A stretch of DNA of 64,000 bases from Psychrobacter sp. P11F6 (GTDB lineage: Bacteria; Pseudomonadota; Gammaproteobacteria; Pseudomonadales; Moraxellaceae): positions 1,798,001 to 1,862,000 of the forward strand of contig NZ_CM003594.1 of NCBI RefSeq assembly GCF_001435295.1, given 5' to 3'. Below, piece after piece: positions 37,045-44,955 of the stretch. The notes under the pieces are model-generated. The model was not told the origin of the DNA, did no database searches, and saw only the letters and a program-made list of their open reading frames with translations. Position numbers and translations under genes: made by a program. Positions within the stretch are counted from its first letter, which is position 1. Each line of letters starts with the position of its first letter.

Positions 37045-37842
37045 ATGAGAGACTACAAGCTGCTACTGGCTGGGCTAATTTTACTGCTGCTGATAATCTT
37101 TATTGCAATCTTTACGTGGTTATGGAGCAGTAACCGTAAAAATATAGACCCCCTACCGATCATGGCAAATGCAAATGAGCCGTCAGCCACCACTCAAGAC
37201 GAGGTAAATACCCTCACCGACAGTACGCTATATATAAAGGCTGAAGAGGATTTACAAGCACCCTTGGACGATATCATCGTTAATTTCGAATCTCGTTATC
37301 CTCATGTGCAGGTTGTGCCAAGTTATGTACCTGCCAGCGACCTCTTAACATTATCAAACGCCAATCCTAGCCATGATAAACGCTCAGAATTAGGCGCTGA
37401 TATAGACATGATCATCGCTAACGACAGTCTATCTGCAGACCGTCTCACACCGTTACAAGCAGAGCTAAAAACGGCTCAAGATAAAATAAACCAAGACAAA
37501 GAAAATATCAGCAATACTGATGATAAAAAAGTAAATACTGCTGAGACTGTTGCCATTGAGACTGACAATGCAGAGGCACGTACCCTAAATTCTTTCAGCT
37601 ATGCATTGAGAGACAAGCAAGCGCTTGAAGGGGTTATCTTGACAGAGAATACTGCTGCTACTAACTTCCGTAATTTTTTACTTTCGAGTACGGGACAAGA
37701 TATATTAGAAAAGTACGATTATTATAATATCGAAGGTTATAAAAATAGTGTAAATGACTTGTTTAATCCAACATCACGTGCACAAAAAGCAGCAAATGCC
37801 AACACTGTGAATGTCGCTGACGCCTTGAGTAATGGTAAGTAA
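37045..37842 (+). CDS. Membrane-anchored, shortened ModA-like substrate-binding protein
   Basis: A 265-residue protein with one N-terminal membrane segment (residues 4-28) facing the periplasm. Residues about 65-135 resemble the start of ModA-type molybdate-binding proteins (LDDIIVNFESRYPHVQV then DIDMIIANDSLSADRL). Residues about 205-240 resemble the ModA end (NFRNFLLSSTGQDILEKYDYY). The central lobe is missing and is replaced by an Asn/Lys/Glu/Thr-rich linker, so a two-lobed ligand cleft cannot form in the usual way. No ABC permease or ATPase is adjacent. It is probably a remodelled relic or a scaffold rather than a molybdate binder. Confidence 0.55.
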   Translation: MRDYKLLLAGLILLLLIIFIAIFTWLWSSNRKNIDPLPIMANANEPSATTQDEVNTLTDSTLYIKAEEDLQAPLDDIIVNFESRYPHVQVVPSYVPASDLLTLSNANPSHDKRSELGADIDMIIANDSLSADRLTPLQAELKTAQDKINQDKENISNTDDKKVNTAETVAIETDNAEARTLNSFSYALRDKQALEGVILTENTAATNFRNFLLSSTGQDILEKYDYYNIEGYKNSVNDLFNPTSRAQKAANANTVNVADALSNGK

Positions 37843-37909
37843 TGATAAAATCTTTATATTTTGTTGATTGCTTTTATGAGCGATTTTTCCTACAATGTTA
37901 TTCCAAAAT

Positions 37910-37985
37910 GCGCCTATAGCTCAACAGGATAGAGCAGTTGCCTCCTAAGCGATCGATCGGGGTTCGAGTCCCTGTAGGCGCACCA
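37910..37985 (+). tRNA. tRNA-Arg (anticodon CCU)
   Basis: Cloverleaf can be folded by hand: acceptor GCGCCTA / TAGGCGC, D-arm GCTC..GAGC, anticodon stem GTTGC / GCGAT around loop CTCCTAA (anticodon CCT, reads AGG), variable loop CGAT, T-arm CGGGG-TTCGAGT-CCCTG, discriminator A and encoded CCA. The gene lies immediately upstream of an integrase, the usual arrangement for a tRNA serving as attachment site. Confidence 0.95.
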
Positions 37986-38009
37986 ACAAATATGTTTTTA
38001 GTTTACTTT

Positions 38010-38043
38010 AAAGCCCCTTAGCCCTTTGGTTATGGGGTTTTTT
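38010..38043 (+). terminator. Terminator after tRNA-Arg
   Basis: AAGCCCC / GGGGTTTTTT stem with a loop of about 17 bases, 25 bases after the tRNA and just upstream of the integrase. Confidence 0.65.
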
Positions 38044-38093
38044 CTTGCTTAGACGTTTTTAGCTGTCTTTAGTTGTCTTTATCTCTACGTTAA

Positions 38094-39779
38094 ATGACGG
38101 TATTCGCCGATACCGTCAAAATAGCTAAAATCATCAAGCCGCTAACAGATTCGCAGGTAAAACAAGCTAAACCACAAGACAAGCCTTATAAGCTAGCTGA
38201 CGGTGGTCGCCTTTATTTGTATGTCAGTAAGTTGGGCACCAAGTCATGGCGTATGGATTATGTCCGGCCCATAGGTAAAAAAAGAGCCACTATCACATTG
38301 GGCCTTTATCCTGACGTTTCACTAGCCCAAGCCCGTGAGCAGCGCAAACATATACGGATCATGTTAGCTGAAGACGTTGATCCACAGCAGCAGAAAATTG
38401 ATGATGAACGCGAGCAAGAGCTGCTATCCAATAATACATTTGCAGCGATAGCAGATGACTACATGAGTCGTAAGCGTAACGTAAGCCCTGCTACTATCAT
38501 AAATAACAATAGACAGCTTAAACGACTGAATAAGTACATTGGTGATATGCCAATCACTGACATTAAGCCAATCGATGTGCTAAATGCCTGTAGGACGGCT
38601 GAAGCACAAGGTTACTATGAGACAGCGATTAAGATGCGAACCATTGCAAGCCAAGTTTTTAGGTATGGCGTACAGACGGCAGTGTGCGATCGTGATGTTA
38701 CTCAGGATTTAAAAGGCGCTTTAAAGGAACCGCCAACTAAGCTCTACTCCGCTATTATTGATCCGGTTGAATTTGGTCACATGCTACGCTCTATTGATGA
38801 TTACCAAGGCTCTTTTGAAGTTAAATGCGCTCTAAGATTAATGCCAATGTTGTTTGTTAGAGCTGGCGAGATGAGGTATGCTAAATGGTCCGAGTTTGAC
38901 CTAGAAAAAAAGACTTGGACTTTCACGCCCCGCAAGACAAAACGCAAGACAGGCGTGTCACTTATTGTACCCTTGCCAGAGCAGGCAATAAATATCCTAA
39001 ATGAGCTTGCTGACCATAAGAGAAGTGAGTTCGTATTCCCAGCCATTCACACCACCGTCCAACCAATGTCTGAAAACACAATGAACCAAGCGCTGAAGCG
39101 CCTTGGTATTACTGGTGACACCCAGACTATTCATGGGTTCCGCGCATCTGCTCGAACTATGATTTCCGAACAATTGAAATATGATGATAAGTTCATCGAA
39201 TTACAGCTTGGTCATCGTGTACCTGATATGCATGGCCGCGCATATAACCGCGCTCAATTTTTAGATGAGCGTAAAAAGATGATGCAAGAATTCGAGGAGT
39301 TTATTAAAGGTAACTTTTCTATGATTGTTGACACAAGCAGTAGTGATTTTTTAAGTTTTAATCACTACATGATCAATGATGTAGTTTCTAGTCTTATTTT
39401 AGAGTATAACAAACAGTATATAATCCACTGCCCTATAACTTATGGGCAGAACAGAGACGAAACTATTTCTTGCTTACTTAGAATTATTGAAGATTATCCG
39501 AACACACCTATCATAATTTGGGAAAATGAATTTTTTGGTAAAAATCAAAACAGCTTCATTAATGCATCAATATTTAACAACCCAAATCATATTATTGGCG
39601 CCATTAAACTGGAAGGTTTATACGATAATATAGAAAAACAGGCTTTTTCCAAGATGCTAAAAAAGTATATGACATTTAATGAGATACATAAACATAATGC
39701 CTTCAATTCTGTAGAGAAAGAGATTTTAGAGCGTATTAAACGTCGTATTTGGAGACAGCTAGATTCCATTTTCAATTAA
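38094..39779 (+). CDS. Tyrosine integrase with extra C-terminal domain
   Basis: A 561-residue site-specific recombinase. Residues about 13-105 form the DUF4102 arm-binding domain (LADGGRLYLYVSKLGTKSWR), residues 116-205 the core-binding domain, and residues 225-400 the catalytic domain with R256, H347-x-x-R350, H374 and nucleophile Y384 (RAYNRAQF). Ordinary members end near residue 410, after KKMMQEFEEFIKGN. This one runs on for about 150 residues without a break. The extension contains PIIIWENEFFG, INASIFNNPNHIIGAIKLEG and MLKKYMTFNEI, which recall the C-terminal half of TraL/ParA-like plasmid ATPases lacking the Walker A part. It adjoins tRNA-Arg and has no obvious ribosome binding site. 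Confidence 0.88.
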   Translation: MTVFADTVKIAKIIKPLTDSQVKQAKPQDKPYKLADGGRLYLYVSKLGTKSWRMDYVRPIGKKRATITLGLYPDVSLAQAREQRKHIRIMLAEDVDPQQQKIDDEREQELLSNNTFAAIADDYMSRKRNVSPATIINNNRQLKRLNKYIGDMPITDIKPIDVLNACRTAEAQGYYETAIKMRTIASQVFRYGVQTAVCDRDVTQDLKGALKEPPTKLYSAIIDPVEFGHMLRSIDDYQGSFEVKCALRLMPMLFVRAGEMRYAKWSEFDLEKKTWTFTPRKTKRKTGVSLIVPLPEQAINILNELADHKRSEFVFPAIHTTVQPMSENTMNQALKRLGITGDTQTIHGFRASARTMISEQLKYDDKFIELQLGHRVPDMHGRAYNRAQFLDERKKMMQEFEEFIKGNFSMIVDTSSSDFLSFNHYMINDVVSSLILEYNKQYIIHCPITYGQNRDETISCLLRIIEDYPNTPIIIWENEFFGKNQNSFINASIFNNPNHIIGAIKLEGLYDNIEKQAFSKMLKKYMTFNEIHKHNAFNSVEKEILERIKRRIWRQLDSIFN

Positions 39780-40477
39780 AATATTCAATTAAAACATGAG
39801 TTTTTTAATGTTACTGAATTAATTGAAGGTCCGTTATAATCATGGATAATGCAAGCTTCTACAATCATGTTCATGAGCTACTAACTTTATGAAAATAATT
39901 ATAAAGACATTAGCATCACACGTATGTGTAAAATTTTAGATATTAAATCATAAAGCTATTATAGCTAGATAAGTCCGTTTTTTTCTATTTGATTGTGTCT
40001 CAGGTTTGGGATGATTACCGACAAAACTTAGGGCTAATGGTATATTTCGATAGATATGATCAGAATATCATAAAACAAATAGACAGTATAAGTTTAAAGA
40101 AACAAGGGCACGACATGATAACTGCTTTGACATTGGATCCATAGAGAGTTTCTAGAATATATTAAAAGAAGTTTCTAACCGCAATCGATATTATCAAATG
40201 TATTGAGTTGTACTATAATCAGGCTATTACTCAAACGGGCTGGGACTATAGACTGTAAAGATAAATGCAATCTAACATTCATCATCACGTTGCGTAATTA
40301 GAACCACTCAAAATTAGTTGTACAGATATAACTTCAGGGTCAGTTATAACTTAAATGCACATATTTTAAAAAACTCGCATTTTTGTGGGAGATTCGATTG
40401 GTATTAAGCTTTAAGATAATTCCTGTAATCATCAAGAATTGATATATAGGTAGCTATCTGAAACCAACATATTAATT
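39780..40477. other. Decayed low-GC stretch after the integrase
   Basis: About 700 AT-rich bases with no intact gene. A plus-strand frame at 40004-40144 reads like protein (VWDDYRQNLGLMVYFDRYDQ and onward, stop at 40142), and another short frame precedes 40258 (IELYYNQAITQTGWDYRL). They are probably remnants of island genes. I see no duplicate of the tRNA 3' end here. Confidence 0.4.
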
Positions 40478-40611
40478 GGGTGGTATTCTAAAAAGTATGC
40501 TGGCGATAAAAGTCAATAAGAAATCTATACTAAATTCTCTGATTCTACAGGGTTTTCAAAGCTTCAAAAATTGTTAAAATTTTAATCAGCATACTTTTTG
40601 ATACACCACCC
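40478..40611. repeat. 134-bp MITE-like element with 25-bp inverted termini
   Basis: Termini GGGTGGTATTCTAAAAAG.. and the reverse complement GGGTGGTGTATCAAAAAG.. continue identically into GTATGCTG, 21 of 25 positions matching. The interior is AT-rich and non-coding. Flanks TTAATT and TTATTT are similar but not an exact duplication. The terminal sequence is unlike the AGGGCGTGTC family in this window. Confidence 0.7.
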
Positions 40612-40647
40612 TTATTTTAATTAACGGCTAATCATATTAGCAAAACG

Positions 40648-40920
40648 CTAAAGTAAGGGTTTATTAGGGCATATACTATCATTCATCTTACAATGAATGA
40701 CAGTACACGCTAGATAGAGCATTGACTTAAAATTACGCGCCAACTTCTCGTAGCGAGTAGCGATGCTACGAAAATGCTTGAGTCTCGAAAACATATTCTC
40801 AACAAGATGATGCAGCTTTTACAAATAGCTAGCAAGCTCTGGATTAGGCTGTTTGTTATTCTTTCTTTTAGGAACGACAGAGATCATATCGTGGCTTGGA
40901 GCTTTAGCTCTGACAGCCTC
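40648..40920 (-). pseudogene. IS5-family transposase remnant (C-terminal part)
   Basis: Minus-strand reading gives the end of an IS5 (IS427-type) DDE transposase: SHDMISVVPKRKNNKQPNPE, an in-frame TAA where a Tyr codon is expected, then LHHLVENMFSRLKHFRSIAT and YEKLARNFKSMLYLACTVIH before the stop at 40648. The catalytic Glu in LVENMF is still recognisable. The N-terminal two thirds and both IS ends are gone. It is dead. Confidence 0.85.
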
Positions 40921-40923
40921 TGA

Positions 40924-41007
40924 GACGATGATAAAGATCTAATGGCAGACTTAGTAAAAGGACTTGGTGGTAAGGTTGAGACTAAAACGGATTCTGAACT
41001 GTTTTAA
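40924..41007 (+). pseudogene. Orphan gene tail, DKDLMADLVKGL
   Basis: An open tail running from the IS5 remnant to a TAA at 41005. Its DKDLMADLVKGL matches DKDLMAGLVKGL at the end of the small frame at 42168-42278, at both protein and DNA level. This suggests the IS cut a longer gene of the same family. No start with a ribosome binding site remains. The family is not recognised. Confidence 0.45.
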
Positions 41008-41028
41008 TAATTAAGGAGTTTTACTTAA

Positions 41029-41613
41029 ATGAAGGACATAGATATTGAAAGTTTTTTAAATGAACTGTATATGAAAGGTCAGATTAACGACTCAAAATCT
41101 ATCAACAAAATTGATAAGTACCTCAATATAACGCCAGATACAGGTAAGTTCCTAGGTCTGCTAGCTCAAATCACGTCAGCAGAAAGAATATTAGAAGTAG
41201 GTACTTCAAATGGGTATTCTGCTGCTTGGTTAGCATTATGTACTGACGAAGCCGTTCAAATCACCACAATAGAAAACGATTCTAAGAAGATTAGCGCTGC
41301 AAGAGAGAATTTCTTAAGCACAGGTCTAGTGGATAAGATTAGAATTATTGAGGGTGACGCTCCTATGATTTTATCAGAAATGACTGAAAGCTTTGACTTG
41401 GTTTTTGTTGACATGGATCGAAAATTGTATTTAGACATCTTGGAGGATGTAATACGGTTAACTAGTACAAAAGGCGTCATTGTGTTTGATAATGCAGTCT
41501 CTCATAAGGAGGAAATGACAGACGTTTTTAATTATTTCAATGGTAATTCACAATTTTACACCTACTTAGCTCCCATTGGTAAGGGTGAGTTCGTGGTGCT
41601 AAAAAAATGGTAG
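41029..41613 (+). CDS. O-methyltransferase (class I, SAM-dependent)
   Basis: A 194-residue SAM-dependent methyltransferase of the catechol-O-methyltransferase-like type 3 family. Motif I is EVGTSNGYSAAWLAL, the acidic beta-2 end is TIENDSKKI, and FDLVFVDMDR supplies the metal-proximal Asp, with VIVFDNAVSHKEEM after it. AAGGAG lies 10 bases before the ATG. About 25 residues shorter than typical members. The acceptor is unknown. It sits in the accessory region after the IS5 remnant and is probably cargo. Confidence 0.87.
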   Translation: MKDIDIESFLNELYMKGQINDSKSINKIDKYLNITPDTGKFLGLLAQITSAERILEVGTSNGYSAAWLALCTDEAVQITTIENDSKKISAARENFLSTGLVDKIRIIEGDAPMILSEMTESFDLVFVDMDRKLYLDILEDVIRLTSTKGVIVFDNAVSHKEEMTDVFNYFNGNSQFYTYLAPIGKGEFVVLKKW

Positions 41614-41671
41614 GTCGCTGCCAAAGTCGACATGTACATCAAACAATGATTCGTATTTAAGGATAAGGATA

Positions 41672-42175
41672 ATGAAAATCGAAATACGTCATGCTGAGCC
41701 AGAAGATGCAGAGGCATTGCAAGCCATTTATACCGATGAGGCCTTATATGCTAATACTTTGCAATTGCCTATGCCGTCAAAGACCCTATGGCGCACGCGA
41801 CTAGCGGACATACCTGACAGTATGTATGTATTAGTGGCTGAAATTGAGGGCGATGTGGTGGGGAATCTGGGGCTTGAGATCATGATATCAAAACGTCGGC
41901 GTCATGTAGCAAGCTTTGGAGTCAGCGTAAAATCTGCGTCACAAGGTAAGGGTGTGGGGCGAGCGCTTATAACCGCTGCGCTGGATTTAGCCGATAATTG
42001 GCTGGATATAAGGCGTATTGAGATTACTACTTACACTGATAATATCGGAGGCATTGGTTTATATAAAAGCTTGGGCTTTGTGATAGAAGGTGAAATGGTG
42101 GATTATGCTTATCGCAACGGCGAGTATGTCAATGCCTATCAGATGGCAAGAATTCGAAAAGCTAAAAATGGATGA
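41672..42175 (+). CDS. GNAT-family N-acetyltransferase
   Basis: A 167-residue acetyltransferase of the RimI/YhhY kind. Strand-helix order is clear, the acetyl-CoA loop is SASQGKGVGRALITAALDLA and the C-terminal beta5-alpha4 segment reads NIGGIGLYKSLGFVIEGEM. It resembles YhhY-type amino-acid acetyltransferases. Substrate unknown. GGATAAGGATA is a usable ribosome binding site. Its stop overlaps the start of the 36-codon frame at 42168. Confidence 0.88.
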   Translation: MKIEIRHAEPEDAEALQAIYTDEALYANTLQLPMPSKTLWRTRLADIPDSMYVLVAEIEGDVVGNLGLEIMISKRRRHVASFGVSVKSASQGKGVGRALITAALDLADNWLDIRRIEITTYTDNIGGIGLYKSLGFVIEGEMVDYAYRNGEYVNAYQMARIRKAKNG

Positions 42176-42278
42176 TGCTGTGTATACCGCTGATAATCTA
42201 TTGAATTTCCTGACCAGACAGACGGATAAGGATTTAATGGCAGGTTTGGTAAAGGGACTTAAAGCAATTGAGAGTTAA
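42168..42278 (+). CDS. Small overlapping frame, 36 residues
   Basis: ATG at 42168 overlaps the GNAT stop by eight bases, an arrangement compatible with translational coupling. The product ends in TDKDLMAGLVKGLKAIES, matching the orphan tail at 40924-41007. It may be a real small protein, or the residual tail of a larger gene. I do not recognise the family. Confidence 0.35.
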   Translation: MDDAVYTADNLLNFLTRQTDKDLMAGLVKGLKAIES

Positions 42279-42300
42279 GTAGCCAAAAAAAAGGATGGTC

Positions 42301-42615
42301 ATGTTTAAGTTTCTAGAGCATAAGAAGAATGATACATGGGTTGATAACATATTAGTAATAGTGATACGCCTTACAATTACAGGATTTATAGTAATGTTAG
42401 GGTTTTTCTTGGCATTTGTTGCAACGATGGGTCCACCTATTGCACCTCATATTTGGAATGGGGGTCTGGATGGCGGTATTAGAATAAGCACTATTGTTAT
42501 CGGTTTAGGCTCATGTGCTGCTATATTGCTTTGGTTCTTTTGGACAATATGTTGTGATATTTATCGCTTTATTATTCGTACATCCCTGCCCGACTCTGAT
42601 ACTGAAACTAAATAG
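42301..42615 (+). CDS. Small membrane protein, two transmembrane segments
   Basis: A 104-residue protein with hydrophobic segments at about residues 18-42 (ILVIVIRLTITGFIVMLGFF) and 65-90 (STIVIGLGSCAAILLWFFW), a short cytoplasmic start (HKKNDTW) and a polar acidic tail. AAGGA precedes the ATG at 42301; an ATG two codons earlier is also possible. No family recognised. It lies within the accessory stretch, on the same strand as its neighbours. Confidence 0.6.
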   Translation: MFKFLEHKKNDTWVDNILVIVIRLTITGFIVMLGFFLAFVATMGPPIAPHIWNGGLDGGIRISTIVIGLGSCAAILLWFFWTICCDIYRFIIRTSLPDSDTETK

Positions 42616-42671
42616 AGCAAGTAAGGTTTATAGCTACCTGTTACTAATAAACACCACAGAAAGAGATTTAG

Positions 42672-42872
42672 ATGCCAAGTTTTATAGTTTTAGACAATGA
42701 AATTGTTAATCTATCGGAAGTTAGACGGATAACTGCGGATAAAAAGCGACTTACAATCACATTTCATTTAGGATTTTGGAATGGTAACGCATTCAAACGA
42801 TGTACTGACAGCCAACATTTTGAAGCGGTTTTTAAGGACATAGTAAGTAAGTTAGAAGCCGAGCGTGTTTAA
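42672..42872 (+). CDS. Small hypothetical protein, 66 residues
   Basis: Begins MPSFIVLDNEIVNLSEVRRI and continues with a beta-rich segment (RLTITFHLGFW) and a C-terminal helix. The layout, a short beta-sheet start with a residue-checking pattern NLSEVRRI, resembles small proteins often found in mobile regions. No function can be assigned. AGAGATTTAG is a weak ribosome binding site. Confidence 0.55.
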   Translation: MPSFIVLDNEIVNLSEVRRITADKKRLTITFHLGFWNGNAFKRCTDSQHFEAVFKDIVSKLEAERV

Positions 42873-42895
42873 ATTAATACTTAGAGCGTTCATTT

Positions 42896-43076
42896 TTAAG
42901 TAGTGAGTTGTCCAGTCACCAATAATGACTGATAAATGAGCATAGAGAATACAAAAAAATACCAATACAGATATTTGGGTTTGACTGAGTCAGTATATTT
43001 ATAAAATAAAAAACTGAAAATATTCAAAATAAGTAATATACCTAAAAAAATAAGCGGTAGGTATTAGTTCTTCCAT
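42896..43076 (-). pseudogene. Small membrane protein gene with a homopolymer frameshift
   Basis: On the minus strand an ATG at 43076 opens MEELIPTAYFF and then meets a run of seven T. Removing one T joins it to a 50-residue frame with two hydrophobic segments (LGILLILNIFSFLFYKYTDS, then LYWYFFVFSMLIYQSLLV) ending at 42896. The corrected product would be 59 residues. This looks like a recent frameshift or a phase-variable run. The neighbouring upstream gene at 44026-44391 was originally next to it before the IS630 insertion. Confidence 0.55.
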
Positions 43077-43142
43077 AATATCAAGGGTATCCAACAGTTT
43101 TTTATGGCTTACTAATTATAATTCAATTAACCAAATATGCTA

Positions 43143-44033
43143 TAGTTAAGTCTTTATAAAATCGATACAGCCCATATCATAAAAGATTTTATGTAGATTA
43201 TTCTCCATCTACTCTTGGCGTAGAGACTTAGCTTGTGCCCATTTTTTCTCGATAGGGTTCAGATCAGGGCTGTACGGCAGCAGCCAAAGAATACAATGAC
43301 CATGCCTGTTAAGGAGTTTTTGGATACCCCTGCTTTTATGAAACCGAGCATTATCCATGACAATCATGCATTTATTTTTGAGACTGGGAATTAAGGTGTG
43401 TTTGCACCAGTAGTAGAATATGGTGCTGTTTATGTTCTGCTCAAAGCAATCAAGCGTAAACAGCATCCTTTTATACAGAGCACCGATAACATTAGTATGC
43501 TTTTTTGCTTGCCAGTTATAGCTATCGGTACAGGGTACCATGAGAACGAATAGTTCCAGCCTCAAAGCCGCTTTCATCCATATAGACAATGGGATAGCCT
43601 TGCTGCGTAAAGCTATTGAACTTACTCTGGTAAGCTACTTTCTTTATCGGACAGGCTTTTGGGTGTTCCAAGGTCTTTTTTTTGACTGATGCCAAGGCGC
43701 TTTAGAGCATTAAAAATTCCTGTCTTGCTACAGCTCAAGCGGCGGGCTCTTTCATAGTTATAATCATCGGGATATCTTTTTACGTCTTCAATCAAGGCGT
43801 CATCAGGTATTTTAGTTGGTGCTTTATTTCTAGTTATTTTAGGGACTAAATTCTGCTGCCAGCTGTGAATGGTGCTGGTACTAAGTCCATAAAATAGGGC
43901 AGCTTCTCGGATGGTCATGCCATCAGCGATGCTAGAAAGCACCTGCTTGCGATAGTCGATTGAATAAGTCATCGTTTATTTCATTAAATGCGATTGTTAA
44001 TAGGATTGTATCGGTTTTATTTGGATTAGACTA
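43143..44033 (-). mobile_element. Degenerate IS630-family element with intact ends
   Basis: About 891 bases. The inverted ends TAGTTAAG..ATAAAATCGATACAGCCC and TAGTCTAA..ATAAAACCGATACAATCC agree at about 22 of 31 positions, and a TA duplication (43141-43142 and 44034-44035) flanks them, the normal IS630/mariner target. Transposase on the minus strand is broken (next entry). Confidence 0.85.
43146..43972 (-). pseudogene. IS630-family transposase, disrupted
   Basis: The first part (116 codons from 43972) has the helix-turn-helix MTIREAALFYGLSTSTIHSW. An A8 run (43676-43683) looks like the programmed frameshift site that joins it to KKTLEHPKACPIKK and YPIVYMDESGFEAGTIRSHG. There the frame breaks again because a few codons are missing before CTDSYNWQAKKHTNVIGALY. 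The second half keeps MIVMDNARFHKS and LPYSPDLNPIEKKWAQ. A TAG then replaces the expected Trp codon, after which MENNLHKIFYDMGCIDF runs to 43146. Two or more independent lesions make it inactive. Confidence 0.85.
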
Positions 44034-44391
44034 TATAGAGTATGACAGCAATAAGTAAAAGGGACGATATATCATCACCCAGTATTATCCATTTATGCCA
44101 GGTTTTACCCTTGTTGTTATTATGCATAATAGAGCTACTGTTGTAATGACTTATAAAGTCATCGTCACTTATAGAGTATCTTTTTTTCGATAAGGGTATT
44201 TTTTGATCTAGATCTGTAGGTATGACAACTTGCTTCAACGCTGCTAAAAATATTCCTAGCCATATTAAGATGTTCTGTATATCTCTATCTATCAAAGAGT
44301 GTATGAAAAAACCAAAACTTAGGATTAAAGCCACAATAAAAAGCTTGCGGTAACTTCCTTTTGGGTGATCTAGGACAAATTTCCGCATCAA
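44026..44391 (-). CDS. Small membrane protein truncated at its end by IS630
   Basis: A 121-residue protein with hydrophobic segments at about residues 17-32, 38-53 and 103-119, of unknown family. Its last codons (ATA GTC TAA) come from the IS630 end. Removing the IS and one TA restores the reading ..VILYSIFG then stop, so the original protein was only a few residues different and the present one may still be functional. The protein has a polar central loop (KKRYSISDDDFISHYNSSS). Confidence 0.6.
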   Translation of the reverse strand: MMRKFVLDHPKGSYRKLFIVALILSFGFFIHSLIDRDIQNILIWLGIFLAALKQVVIPTDLDQKIPLSKKRYSISDDDFISHYNSSSIMHNNNKGKTWHKWIILGDDISSLLLIAVILYIV

Positions 44392-44955
44392 AAATCCTAA
44401 TAAATGAACGTATGTTTATCTAAAAAGTTGAATAGTAATGTGAGTGATAACCATTGTCAACAAAGATATTCATAGCATACTGGAGATACGGTACCCTAGT
44501 GAGGACTTGAATCTTCGGCTGTGGGCTAATGGCATCAACGTTTTAACTCGCTGAAATAGTCATAGTGTACTTACCATACATATTCTATTCGTGATCGGTG
44601 CGCTATACAGGCATCGCACTACTTGTTTTAGATATGAATTTAATAACTATAAAATCGACAGCATGGCTCAAGGCTATGCTTTTCCAAAAAAGTTGGTATT
44701 GATAGAGTTTTATACCCCTTAGTGAGCGTTACCAGTACTAGCCAGAATACAAGAACATCATACTTCTAAAGAAGATTAGAGCAGTTAGTAACAGTTGTAA
44801 CCTTTCGTCAAGTTTCATAAAGCTTCGCAAAGCCATAATCCTTTATCATTTCCTTTATCGACAGAGTAAGGCTACATCAAGACATTTTGTCTGATGGTAA
44901 GCGATACATCTTAATTAATAATTGATGCTTGATAAGCATTTGGAAGGAAATGATA
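44392..44955. other. Non-coding stretch before the repeat protein
   Basis: 564 bases in which I see no credible gene on either strand, no clear transposon end and no tRNA copy. The last 15 bases hold the ribosome binding site (GGAAGGAAATGATA) of the next gene. It is probably decayed island DNA plus a promoter. Confidence 0.4.

Noticed and set aside
43209..43589. Second IS630 frame taken as an independent gene
   Set aside because: It is the out-of-phase continuation of the transposase beginning at 43972; the DDE part lies there and the initiation codon is an artefact.
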